Origin: Malus domestica
Taxonomy: Eukaryota > Streptophyta > Magnoliopsida > Rosales > Rosaceae
Reading direction: 5' to 3'
NCBI RefSeq assembly: GCF_042453785.1
Contig: NC_091674.1
Coordinates: forward strand, 26,081,001 to 26,145,000
DNA: 64,000 bases
Both the position numbers and the translations under genes were made by a program. Under the pieces are notes generated by a model that was given only the letters and a program-made list of their open reading frames with translations, ran no database searches and had not been told where the DNA came from. Below, piece by piece: positions 8,863 to 21,380 of this stretch (position 1 is the stretch's first letter; the number at the start of each line of letters is the position of its first letter).

Positions 8863-11800
8863 CTCAAGATGAAGATTGGTTTCACTTTTAATTGATGTTT
8901 ATGGAAGAGCCATCTACAAGATCAAACTCAAAAGTAGTATAAAATCAATTAATATCATCATTTCCCTGCAGAAAATATGTCTTGAATTTGCTCCATCCTA
9001 GTTCCAACATAGTATAATCCACTCACCAAAGAATGGCAAACACAATGTATTATGCTTGTCTTTGGATTTTGATTGGTCTTGTTTCATGTCTCCTTTCCCA
9101 CCACCCCTAGTATTAACAACCAATTAATGTGATCCACCAGTGCTAATCACAGATTAAAGTATGTGTGCAGTGAATTTTTTTAATTAGTGTTGGTGGGAAG
9201 GAGGTATGTCCATGTCTTCAATCAAACCCTCATGCTAGATAGATGTGTTTTAGGCTTCCATTTTAAAACAATCCCACGTCGTTGGTCAGATATGGTTCAC
9301 ATATATATGGAAGATGAAGACAAACTACCTTTTCTCCAAATCTTGCATAGATTGGCCCGGCAACAAAAATATTTAGGAATACAGAGTAATTAATTAGTAA
9401 ATTAACTTTTAAATATAGGTGATAGATCATAACTAATAATTACTGTTAATAATCTAGCTTATGATACAATTATCCCGTGATTTGTGAGGAGAAATTTGTG
9501 AGAAATTTTTATAGGTACTCGAAACACAAGTTATGTAACGTACTTTTCACATGTTGGAACGAAAATGGATAACATAATTGATTTATTCTGCATTAGTGTA
9601 TATTAATAAAAAGTGAATTCATGTGTTGTAATATAAATGAAATAATAACAACATGTGATCGTGTCCTGAGCAAACAAAATTTCTCAATTGTGAGGGTCAC
9701 TTAAATTTGTAATCCTATGGTTGGCTTGTGAACTCGTGGGGGTGGCATTCATCAAGATGAAATATACATTTCTTCTTACAAGTAAACCTTTTTCCCCTAA
9801 TCTTCATGGATGACAAAAAGGTTAGGTTGATATGGTTGATATGATTGATATGAGGAAAAATTAGGGCTTGTCGGCAATGGGAATTTACAGATTTAAAGAA
9901 CGAATCAATTCAGGCATGAAATTTTTGCGGAGGGAGGAGACACCTTTTCAACATTTGGGCCCTTAGGCTTAGGTTTCTTTGGAGTCATTTCAATATTCTT
10001 CCCTAGCAAGAAAATGTGGTTCAAATAGTTTAAGTAAATTATGGGTTGTTGAAATAATAATAGAAAATCATTTTCTTAGGTTAGGTGGAGGTTGTGCTTA
10101 AGCTCTCATAGACTTCTTTTACAATATTAGTAATCGTGGAGTTGTTGGCCATTTATTTGGAATCGTAATTAAGTTGACCAAAGAAATTAAAAGATGATTA
10201 GGAACTAAGTTATTAAACTAATAATCTTATTTTAAAAGATTTTCTTCTACTAAATCCAATTTTTTAATTTATAACGTGGCCACATTCCCTTCACTTCTCT
10301 TAATTAATCTATCACATGAATCACATTACGTAGGTTACGTACCCATCTCCCAAAATTAGACAGAAAAGAATATATCAAGTTGTGTTTTTCTCCTTTATTT
10401 ATTTCATAATTTTGTGTTTAGCATAAATAAGAATGGGAAAAGAATAAGTCCAAATTTTCGACTAATCGACTAGGTATTTAAAAAAAGAAAAGAAGACTCT
10501 ACAAGCTTATAATATTCATTAGAACATAGAAGTTTAGTGATCGACAAAAATTAGTCAAAATTTGATATTGGTATTTTAATAAAACGAGTTCACATGATCT
10601 TGCATTAATCTAGTTTTATACATATACAGATGTTTCGTGTGAAACTAATATGTTTATGGTTTGGATTTTGAGGTTGGTTTGGCATTAAGATAAGGTTGGT
10701 TTAGCATTAAGATAAACCCTAAAAATGAATTATGATGGTTGATGCAAGATATAATTAAGTACGTGCTCTACCATTACAACTATAATCCATGTTGCTAAAA
10801 CTAAATTTGTATACTTGTATTAAAATAACCTCTTTTGTTATATTTTTCCACTGTAAATCTGATCGAACGCTTAATTAATCAAGTAGTTCTTAATTATTAC
10901 TAGCCCATTGTGAAGCTTAATTCATCCCTTTTTTCTTAGTGTAAATAATGTCATTGATTAAAAAAAACACCAATATAATTATATATCTTAGTAAGATATT
11001 ATAAAATTGTCTTGTACATCCAGAGAGTAGAAGGTGATTCTTCTCCGACAATTATAGAAATAACATGGTATAGTAGTATAAATGGCTCGAAAAAGCATTG
11101 TTCTCATAGGTCAAGGCCACGACAAAACTATATGCAAATAGTTCAAATTCGAAAACAAGTTTAAACCATTCACATTCACTCATCCTAATTTCTTTTGGTA
11201 CGAGTAAGCTTTTCCTTCTCTACCTTTTATACCCAACAAGCCGCAAGCGTGCATGTATGCACGTATATACGTACAAAAAACAAACGGCTTTTTGACTCCA
11301 ACATTTCGACTCTAGTTTAATTGTACACTTTTTAGCATATATACCATGCCATGAATATGAAGCAAATAAAGCTAGGGCAACAATATTTGGACATAAAAGT
11401 ACATGTGATTTATTCGCAAACACAAAACTAACGCACTTGCTAACATACTTTTTAATACAGATGAATTTCACATATAATGATAAGTCTCAACATTTATTGA
11501 ACATTGTGTTAATAAGTGTATCAATTTTGTATATTTGAGTAGTTTTGTTGTAAAAGTACTATATATGAATATTAGATGTGAATGGATAAAGTGAGAGAGA
11601 AGTGCTTCTTCGTGTGTGGCACGTCATGAGAGGTGTATGCAAGTTTGGAAACACAATGGGACCCTTGTGCAGTAGCCAGTTCACACTCCATTGTTGAGGA
11701 GTCAACCTCATTGCTCTGTTTTAGTCCATCAAAGACCCAACACCATCCATCATAATTATTTCTCAACACAAAAGGTTGGAAAAAAATGAAATGGCTATGG

Positions 11801-12390
11801 GGACAAGAAGGACTAAAGGAGAGACGTGAGAGACATATGGCACGCAACAAAGCATTGTTGTCTATGCCACTGATACATATCTGTGGCCTATTCATGCAAA
11901 AGTCTACTTGTAAAGTGGTAATAAATTTCTCTTGTCTCATAACATTCAAATTCTCAACGATTGGTTGTAGTGTAATTATCATCTATAACATAATTTATTA
12001 CATGTGCACGTGTATAGGGCTTTATAATTCACACCATTTTTCCCAAATTTCTTAATTTGGTGCATTAGTGTGAGTATTATATACCAAGGGTTCAAGGTAT
12101 ACTCAAAGTCACTGTCTAACAAGCGAGATCATATCAAAATCATCGCTAACAAGCGAAGCCACATCACTCATTGTGCGAGATATATATCAACCGCTAACGG
12201 TGGTATATATAGACAAAAAAACTTACCCTAATCAACCATGGGCCACGCCAGCAATATATATGGATGATGCATCAGTGACATGGGTATACCAAATGCTGTC
12301 ATGTTTTACTGTGTGTATTTGTGACATGGGTATGCCAAATGCTGTCATGTTTTACACTTTTACTCATGCACAGTAAGATTAGACTTCTTA
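8863..12390. other. AT-rich intergenic stretch, no supported gene
   Basis: About 3.5 kb with only short, low-quality open frames and no family match that I recognise. Frames at 9187-9393, 11220-11471 and 11572-11982 lack protein-like composition or neighbouring exons. A pair of near-identical 30-base segments (around 12280 and 12330) is a local duplication. Confidence 0.5.
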
Positions 12391-12404
12391 AGTTAACATG
12401 CATG

Positions 12405-13010
12405 TAGTGGCGGAGCCATCATGAGGTCATTGGTTGTTTATGACCCCAACAACTTTGAAACCCGATATATTTGCATGTATATTTTATTTGACCCTATAAA
12501 CAACTAGGGCAAACTAAATTACAACCGCATTCTCCTACTTCTTCTTCTGTTTTTTTCTATCTTGTCTTCATTTTCTCTCTTCTTGTGTCCAACTCTGTTG
12601 TCCGCACGAAATGCTTGAATGAAATGCCTTAGTTGACAAGCCTTTGCAATCTTCAACATTACTCTACAGTTTCTTATAGTCATCCTTGACAAGCCTCTAC
12701 GTATCATAGTAATTGTTGACATATGTTGGCATAAACCTTAAGCAGATGTTGGCAAGAATTGACATATTTTTACTAGGTGCTTAACGAAATAGTACACTGC
12801 AGTTTTTTTTGTCGAAATCATGACCTTATTATTTGAAAATCTTAGCTACGACACTGGTTGGGGGCCTTTATATTAAAACCTTAAATGGAACTTAGGACCA
12901 ATAAAGCTTATGTCTTTATGTTTTTACTAGGTGCTCAACGAAATGGTCCAGTGCAGTTTTATTTGTAGAAATCATGATCCCATTATTTGAAAATCCCGGC
13001 TACGCCATGC
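12405..13010. mobile_element. Candidate DNA-transposon remnant with short inverted ends
   Basis: The left end reads GTAGTGGCGGAGCC and the right end GGCTACGCCATGC, an inverted match of about 8-9 bases, with CATGCATG on both outer sides. Inside, two segments near 12775-12850 and 12930-12995 are diverged copies of each other (GTGCTYAACGAAATRGT). No transposase frame is visible. Similar GGCGGAGCC ends are common in plant non-autonomous elements, but the family is not established. Confidence 0.35.
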
Positions 13011-13390
13011 ATGGTTGATTAATCTTAATTTATACTTAAACAAGCAATCAAACACCTAATAATATAAACACAACATCATTATTTTTACTTTTCTTTAGCT
13101 TTGGCCGGCATTAGAGGACATTGGTTTCTCCGGAGATGATTGATAAGAAGAAATTATCTAATACGCAAAGGTTAATTGTGGCCATCGAAATCGATCAGAT
13201 CCAAGTTTAAAAGATACAAAAAGTGCAACATTCAACGACCATTTTATTTAAGAATATCCTACATTGATACTTTTTCTTGTTGTGAATTGTGATGGATGTG
13301 ATGATGATTAATTATACGTAATGGTAACTTTAATTCATTAAATAAGCAATAAAAATCACTTGAAATCACAAGTCATGCCACTGGAAAGAG

Positions 13391-13556
13391 CAATGCTAGG
13401 GAGATTAAATTTATAAACAAAATTTTGGAAATTAAAGGACATGGAAGTTGATGATTGGTTTATTACTTAAACGTTGATAAACGTACTTATTCATATTGAT
13501 GACACATCATTTAGTTTGTAAATTTGATCTCTAAATTTAGTCTCCCTAGTATTATC
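13391..13556. mobile_element. MITE-like inverted-repeat element
   Basis: The left end ATGCTAGGGAGATTAAATTT pairs with the right end AAATTTAGTCTCCCTAGTAT as inverted complements, giving a unit of about 165 bp without coding capacity. Exact ends and target duplication were not resolved. Confidence 0.55.
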
Positions 13557-13897
13557 TCAGTGAAAATGACAAACACACATCCTATCCATCACAAAATATA
13601 ATGCAAATGAAAGCGCCTGAGTGTGAGGGGCACAGACACTAACAATTAGATTAAACAAAGACAAAAAGCAATGGGGTGCCTTTTTTTTTGTTTATAGGGT
13701 TTCCTCAAAACCCTAAAGTTGTAAATACTCAAAAACACTTAGCCCACCTCAATCAATCATTTTCATTTGACTGGTATTAGAAAATTCAACAAATTGAGTT
13801 CATTGGTTGACAAATTGTGTCTATTGGTTGAGACCACCCTAACTAAGGTGGTCCATTTAGTACCCTAGAAATACTCAATTCTTCTGTATATATGCTA

Positions 13898-13905
13898 CTA
13901 TAAAT
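13898..13905 (+). promoter_or_regulatory. Possible TATA box of the short-chain dehydrogenase gene
   Basis: CTATAAAT lies 88 bases upstream of the ATG at 13993, in a suitable position for a plant core promoter with a short leader. Position and motif only. Confidence 0.35.
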
Positions 13906-13992
13906 TTATGTGATTTTCCACTTTCCACCAAAAGTAGCTCTTTCTTTGCAGAATTGCAGTTCTAGCTAGGATTATTTGTTTTTGAGAGCCCC

Positions 13993-16900
13993 ATGAAGGA
14001 GACACTAAGGTACTTGGCAGGAATTGCAGGCCCAAGTGGTTATGGCTCAAATTCAACTGCTGAGCAAGTCACTCAAGATTGTTCTTCCTCAGTCCCTTCT
14101 CAACTCACTGCCATAATCACTGGTAAGTTTATCAGAACCATCCAGTTTCTCTCATAAAACAAAAGAGATTTCTGAGCAGAAAAACATTGGAACACATGAA
14201 TATATAGTATAGTTGATTTCAGATTTCTCAGGTTCTCTCTCTCTGTTTGTTTACCGGCTTTTACTACGTACGGTTACATGAAAAATGGTTTTTACTGTTC
14301 TCTACTGCTTTCTCTTGCTTTTTCAGTCTCATGAAATTAAGTGATTGTTTACTATTTCTAACCATTTTTCTCTTCTTGCTCTCATTTGATTTTGCTCTAA
14401 TTTGTTGTAATCCCATAGATATGATGAAGTTTCTTTTATGTTTTTGTTAATTTTCAGCGGCATAATTCAAAGATTTCTTCTTTTGCTAACCCTTTATATC
14501 TCTCTCTTTAACCGATTATTTTTCTTCCCGATCTCATTTGTTTTGATTCATCTTGGCATGAAAAATGAAGGGCTTGCAGAAGAACTCTTCAATCCATGCT
14601 TTCTTGGATGGAAACATAAAGTTCATCGCCTGGAAAATATATTAAAACATTTATCAATCCCACCAAATTTTGATAAGCTAGAATATTTTATTTACTATTT
14701 TATATTAATTTCTTGCTGGTGGTTCTTTTTTGCTCTAGCAAGATATAGTTTTTGTCTCTTTTGAATAGTGTTCTATTGGTTCAGAGTTGCTCTCCATATC
14801 ACAACTGCTTTCTGACCATATAATTATGCACTATTTACGCTAAGGTTTGCCTAATTAAATGACTCTATTACCTGGGAATTACAGGAGCAACGTCAGGGAT
14901 TGGAGCTGAAACGGCAAGAGTGCTGGCAAAGAGAGGAGTGAGGGTCGTGATTCCGGCGAGAGATTTATCGAAGGCGGCGGAAGTGAAGGATGGGATTCAA
15001 AGGGAGAGTCCACAGGCTGAGGTTATACTCTTAGAGATTGACCTGAGCTCACTCGCTTCTGTTGACAGATTTTGTTCTGAGTTCTTAGCTCTAAGACTTC
15101 CCCTCAATATCCTCATGTAAGTTTCTTCAAAGTTAACATGTTCTATTATATATATGTGTATATATATGTATGCAGTCTGTATTTGTGTTTGTGTTTGTGT
15201 TTGGTACTATTGCATGAAATCTTCACAATTTGCAGAAACAATGGTGGGATGTTTTCTCAGGCTTTGGAATATTCTGAAGACAAAATTGAGATGACATTTG
15301 CTACAAATTACTTGGGTAACTTTCTATTTCACTATCCATGAGAAACTTTTGTGTTCGACCATCACGGATCCACCAGGTGTTACAAGCTTATTCTTGTTAT
15401 AACACGAGATTCAGTTATTAATATCAAGTTACAAGTTCATGGACGACTAATTATGTCATTTAGTTACCCCTAATATTACAACTTAATAATATTTTCCGAA
15501 ATTTGTAAGGAAAAAACTTATATTATCTACTCACATTAAAACATGTGGATTAGTAATATCACGTGACAAAAACAAAAAATTATCTTACAAAAATGACTAG
15601 GATTATCTCCCCTCTTTTTTTCCCTCCCCTTCCCTCTCCTCCTATTTGATCGATTACGGTTAAGTCATGTCAACATCTTATATTAATTTTATCTAGAAAG
15701 ACAAAGACAAAATAAAGAATGTGAGAGAAGAGGGGGGGGAGATGATGGGAAAAAAGAGGGGAGAGAATCTTAGTCCCTACAAAAAAACCCTAGTTTGGGA
15801 CATGAATGAGGTGTTCAGATGCAAGCAATGACCTCAATTGATCTACAGCTCTAGTACAAACTTTGTTCCCTCCCTAAAGATGACAAGAAAAACTGGGCCA
15901 TGCTCGTGCCCTATAGTTTGTGTGCAATGGACCACCAGACACGTTTTTGGATTTTCCACAATAACACCCTTGTGATTCTTGTCAAAGCCCATTTGGGAAA
16001 TCGCATGACCGTTCAGTCCTTTTCTCTGGCTGGCAGGACATCATTTTTTGACAGAAAAACTGCTGGAAAAAATGGTGGAAACAGCAGCTCAGACCGGCAT
16101 CCGAGGGAGAATAATCAACGTTTCTTCTGCGATCCACAGCTGGGTCAAGAGAGATGAATTCCGCTTCAACCAATTGCTCAACCCTAAGAAGTAAATTAAT
16201 CACACTTAATCCTAATTAACCATTACTAAACCGTGATTAGTAATATTTGTACAAGCACTAATCATGTTTGTTCTTGCAGTTATAATGGTACAAAAGCATA
16301 CGCACAGTCCAAACTGTCAAACGTATTGCATGCCAAGGAACTGGCAAGACAGCTTAAGGTAGCTAGTCTTATATATTTTGTTTAGAAAACTAGATTTTAA
16401 TCCTTAAATAAGATGAAGTTTAGAAAAATGTCTTATATAAGATTAAAAATTGATTTTAATCCCTAGACTCTATTTAATGCAAACGTATGTATTTAATGTC
16501 TCTTTTTTTATTTATAATTTTCTGAATTTAAATTTTATGAAAATATTATAAATTTTAATTCTCATTATGGTAAGCATCTTATATAAGAAAATATTTTCGT
16601 GGAGATTTTTTGGTACACTTATGTTTTTGCATATTTTCTTATCTACCACTAATTTATTACAATATATTTAGGCAAGAATATTTCGATACACTAGGTTAGT
16701 ATAATATATTTAGGTACGGCCATTTCGGTACACCAGTTTAGTATAATATATTTAGGTACTGACATTTCGGTACACTAGTTTAGTATCATATAGTTAGGTA
16801 CATAATTTTCAGTACACTTATGTTTTTACATATTATCTTATGTGTCACTAATTCACTACAATATATTTAGATACGGGCACTTCGGTACACTAAAAGTAAA

Positions 16901-17657
16901 ATATATTATGATACAGACGTTTAGGTACACTTAGAGAAAGTTAAATTCAATTAATGAATTAAAATGTGTATAATAATAAATTTAAAATTTAATGTAATAA
17001 CATTAAATAAGTTATCTATTAAATATAAAAACAAAAATATAATATGAATTTGAATTAAATACACATTAAGGAACTAAATCAATATTCAATCTAACACCAG
17101 GTTTTTATTAAATTTTAATTTTCTTGAAGAATTAAAGTTCAAAAACCCCTATTTTGTTTCACCATTTTTCGGAAGAATTTTTTTTTTGTATGCGCCGAAT
17201 ATATATAACAATCTCTAACCAGAGCGTTCTTGAACGTACAGGCAAGAAATGCAAGAGTAACGATCAACGCAGTACACCCGGGAGTTGTAAAGACCGGAAT
17301 TATAAGAGCTCATAAGGGCTTCATCACAGGCACGGATTTGTCCCTTTGATCTACGTTTAAATGTGAATTAATGTCGCAGTACTGCAAAACGAAATCTAAT
17401 TTTCTGGAACCTTTTCTTCCCATGCAGATTCTGTGTTCTTCATCGCGTCCAAGTTTCTAAAATCGACATCTCAGGGTGCTTCAACAGCTTGCTATGTTGC
17501 TTTAAGCCCGGAACTGGAAGGAGTGAGTGGGAAATACTTTGCAGACTGCAACGAGAGCGACTGCTCGAAACTAGCAAATGATGAATCTGAAGCTCATAAG
17601 TTATGGAAGCAGACTCGTCTGCTAATCCATAGACGCCTTTCCCAACCAACAGCTTAA
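13993..17657 (+). CDS. Short-chain dehydrogenase/reductase, TIC32/retinol-dehydrogenase-like
   Basis: Seven exons: 13993-14122, 14885-15116, 15236-15315, 16037-16190, 16280-16358, 17242-17329, 17428-17657. Joined they stay in frame and encode 330 residues. Classical SDR features are present: the NAD(P)-binding TGATSGIG after about residue 42, an N-N-G-G version of the NNAG motif, NVSS with the catalytic serine, and the YAQSK catalytic tyrosine-lysine pair. The closest family I know is plant TIC32-like SDRs (chloroplast import-associated, NADPH-dependent) and related RDH11-14-like enzymes; substrate is unknown. The join of exons 6 and 7 needs a GC donor (CAG|GCACGG, intron 17330-17427). The N-terminal ~40 residues are polar, without an obvious cleaved transit peptide. 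Confidence 0.9.
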
Positions 17658-18780
17658 TAAAAGCGAAAATGTGTAGTCCATCCCTCTGCCATTCAGCCAT
17701 GTATATAAGGGGATTTATATAAGCAAAAGATAGAGAGGCCTAGGATATCAGGACTACATAATAAACAGACTCCGGAACTAAATAATCATGATGCGGCATT
17801 GTAGTAACAATATGTGACAGTGTGACCGTGACTCTGAAATTTTTCCCACCAAAAATTAAGAAAATGGTACGTTGGCACTGTTTTTGTACAATAGACTCGA
17901 TATTTACATGACAAGATTGGAAATTCGGCTGCTAGGCTGCTTGTATTTGCTAAAAACATGATAGATTCAGTCCATAAAACAATGTATGTTTGTGGAAGCA
18001 TATACAATAAGAGAACTTCCACCCCTAAAAGCCCTCTTGAGCTATAGGCAACTTAATCCCCAAGTGAACTGTAACTGCCTAAAGTACATCTCCCTCCCTA
18101 AATTGAATAACCTAGACTATTAGTATTAAAATATTTTTTTTTAAATAAAATAATAAAAAATAATTTTATTTTTAACTTCAGATATAATTTTTAACCAAAA
18201 GTGAAAGAGCATGGTTAGGGTTATTTTTTTTATTTTTCTGTATTTTTAATATTTAACTGATATCACGTTGATGTCAGCCTTGCGTCACATAACCTACGTG
18301 CTAGGCCGTGTATTCCTGTCTGGTGGAACAATCAAGCTCCCCTGGCCTGGTGTGTGGTGGAGGGGTTTTTTTTTTTTTCTGGGGGGAGGGGATTTAAAGG
18401 CCTATCCTAGGGGATTTGAAAGGGCTGGAGATGCTCAAACAGATTTGAATCAAGAACTTTACACATTGAACCATCTGAACCAAAATCTTAGATCCTGCAA
18501 GCATATAATATATAATTCTTGCAAACCCCTTAGGGGACATATCCCTAATGCATCATCAAAACTTGAAAAAAATGAAATATCGGAAAACATCCTCTATCAC
18601 GGCCCTCTTGAGAAGTGAAAGTGAAGCTACATATGAACAAATTGTGAAGAAGAGAAACGAAGATACATCCCCATAGCCGATGCCTCTACTACAAAGAGTA
18701 AAAACACACACATCGAAATCTAGGATACAATCAAAATACAAGTGAAATCCACGCATTCACAACAGCGAAACAGTTTTGGG
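17658..18780. other. Intergenic stretch between two convergent genes
   Basis: Holds the 3' flank of the dehydrogenase gene and the 3' flank of SPC25. A T15 run sits near 18365. A weak MITE-like candidate with GAGCATG / GATGCTC ends lies around 18207-18436. No gene is supported. Confidence 0.5.
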
Positions 18781-19005
18781 GATTACAAGACTTACATATT
18801 CATTACCCATTAGCTGTTCAGTTCAATGAAGACGCTGAAGAGTACACAAGTGAAACAAACCCAGCAACAAGGTGGTGCTGTCATGTTGGGCTGTTTCTGT
18901 CTACTTAAGTTATATGAACACAGAAATCAAGTTTCTTGTCTTACACGTCAAGCATTTGTGGTTGCCAATTATGAACATCAACCTCATCAAGTGTCTCCTT
19001 CGTCT

Positions 19006-21380
19006 TCATTTCTTAACCTGCCATAGTTTTCAATATATTTTATCAAAAGAATTTTGCACCAACGGTTTTCTTTTACAAAGTAAATAAAAACTTATTAAAA
19101 GCATTCAAGCACTGTGAGTCATGAAAACAAATAACAAGCCGAAACTTGGAAGAGAAGGAAGACTATAAATGTGAAATCAGAAAATACCCTTAAACGAGGA
19201 GACCGACGCATAGATAATGCAGAGGCAGGAGATTGAATTGCTGCTTTACTCCCCTTCCCATGGTTAGGTTTCTTGAAATGTCTATTTTCTTCTCCATATT
19301 GAACTTGGTGGTCATAAATCTCGGCCAGAGATTCACTTCTCCCAGTTGAGACAGACAAAACTGGAGCAGACCCAGAAATTGTGGAAGAATCTTGAGGAAG
19401 AACAGTTGGTAATCCTGTTGAACCATAATGAACACAAAAATCAATAACATACATCAATACGTGCACTAGAGTCAGGAACTATGACAGATTTTAGAATAAT
19501 ATACAGGGCCACTATTTGAGGATGTTCCCTTTCCAGCACAGAAGATTTTAGGTGAAATGCAAGAGAGAAGGCCTACCTTGAGCCCCAACTTCTTGAAACT
19601 TCACTCTGATATCTCTGACAAATTTAAATAACTCATTGTTTCTGTTCAATTCATGAATCATCTCTTTGGTCTCGTTCAAGTACGGATCACAATCTACCAC
19701 TAGACATTAAAAGAAACGGAATATTAGAAAGTTTGAGATACACAATATAAGATGTATATTTAAGATTAAACTAAACCCTACAAATAAGAGGTACAATACT
19801 TACAGGTGTAAGTATCATTTGCATGGCGAACAGTGAAACGGAATTCCTGATCTGGATTCTTCAAACTAATGTTCTTGAATGTGAATTTTACACCTAGTCA
19901 CAGAAGGATGTTTGTCATTACCCATAATAGATATATGAGAAATGTTGCACAATCAAATAATTTCAATTACCATGTCCGCCTTCAATGTAGAAACCAAGGA
20001 CCCTATTATACCACAAGATGGCCTCTTTTATTTCATCTTTTCTGTCTCCGATACAATTTTCTTCAGACTCTGCCAAAGTTTGAACATTACTAAAATTAAA
20101 AAAAAAAAGTAACAAAATTTGGAATCACAATCATATATGATGTCCTTTGAAAAATCGAGTCTCTCTCCAATAAAAAGCCAAAATGCAATCAAACAAAGAG
20201 CACCAATCTGACACGCCCCGATCCCAGTGTCTGAAGGACAACGGGATGGCCACATGCTGGCTAACACCCGAGGGTGACGCAAGCCATAAAACCTTCATAA
20301 ACATATATCGTATATAGCGTGCTTAGTAGTGGTATCACAATCGCCCGAAGGTTACATCACCCGCCCAAAGGCATACATAAATCTTCCGCCCGAAGGCCCT
20401 ACATCACCCACCCAAAGGGATATATGACCAGAATGCAATCAAACAGAGAGCAAAAGTTTAACTATTAATGAGTACATAAAATGATAGAAAGCTATAACCA
20501 CAAATCAGCATTGGTGCTAATAACTGAAATAATCAGAGGAAATTACCAAAAGATTGCTGAGAAAGGATTGCAGCATATTCATCCCTCTTAGCCCTTTGAT
20601 CTTGCACCGTTCTCTTAAGTACTTCAATTCTAGCTTTCCTAGCTTCAATGGCCTCCATCAATGCCATTTGCTTGGCCTCTTTACGGGTCTTCACTACAAA
20701 GAACAATAAGAAATATAAACTAACACAGATTAATTTGAAGAAGGAAAAATATATCTTAAAAGAAAAAGATTTCAGCTAATCACAGCAAAAGCAGCAATTA
20801 AATTGATTAGCTTTCAGGGATATTGCTACTAAACAATAAGATTAGTGTAATTTCTTTGCAATTTTAACTTCAAATTTTCCAAATAATTTCTAATTTCCAT
20901 CCAAATTATAAATACAAAATGCAGAGTATATACCTGCTAGGGCTTTAAACAAATCATCCTCAGCTTCCCTCAATTTAGCTTTAGCCTCTCCTAACTTACC
21001 TGCAATTATTCGAAAGAAAACAAACTTCAGCCAAATGAGATTTACAAAAATTTAAATCCGAAACCCTAATTTCGCACGAACCACGCATCCTCACTCAGCT
21101 CAAGAACCCAAATTTATGCACGAATTACAAGAAAACGCAGATATAAACCCTAAATCGAAGTAAATTTATGAAAAAATCAAGTAAATCAAAGGGTTAAATG
21201 ACAAGCTGGACCTTGGGACTGGAGGGTTTCCTGTGCGGTGGCGCGGGCTGAAGCCAGGGAGTCCCGAAACGACGCCGCGAAGGCATCCAAATCCTGCTGG
21301 TGGATCGGAATCTCACTCTCGCAGGCCATCCGTAGCGACTCCATCTTCGTCCGTACGGACTCCTCTGGTTTGGCGTCCAT
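19006..21380 (-). CDS. SPC25: Kinetochore protein SPC25 homologue
   Basis: Eight minus-strand exons: 21380-21212, 20999-20934, 20693-20547, 20069-19971, 19893-19804, 19699-19577, 19414-19188 and a 12-nt terminal coding exon 19017-19006 (Val-Lys-Lys-stop). They join in frame to 310 residues. SPC25 pairs with SPC24 in the NDC80 complex, which links centromeric chromatin to spindle microtubules. The N-terminal half is a predicted coiled coil (KTRKEAKQMALMEAIEARK, RAKRDEYAAILSQQ). The middle is the globular part (WYNRVLGFYIEGGHGVKFTF), followed by a Ser-rich tail ending RRSPRLRVKK. Exon 2 begins with a perfect GTAAGT after its acceptor, and the intron between exons 3 and 4 carries an inserted repeat. 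Assigned from recognised plant SPC25 sequence features. Confidence 0.88.
20187..20431. repeat. Insertion in the SPC25 intron, bounded by ~20-bp direct repeats
   Basis: AATGCAATCAAACAAAGAGCA at about 20182-20202 recurs with one change at about 20432-20452. Between them is sequence unlike the intron: a GACACGCCCCGATCCC start and three GC-rich repeats of the CGCCCGAAGG / CGCCCAAAGG type. It resembles a piece of an LTR-type element. Either a target duplication or a local tandem duplication could explain the flanks. Confidence 0.55.

Noticed and set aside
18207-18436. Possible MITE with GAGCATG / GATGCTC ends
   Set aside because: Only about six terminal bases match and the flanking trinucleotide AAA is not a typical duplication.
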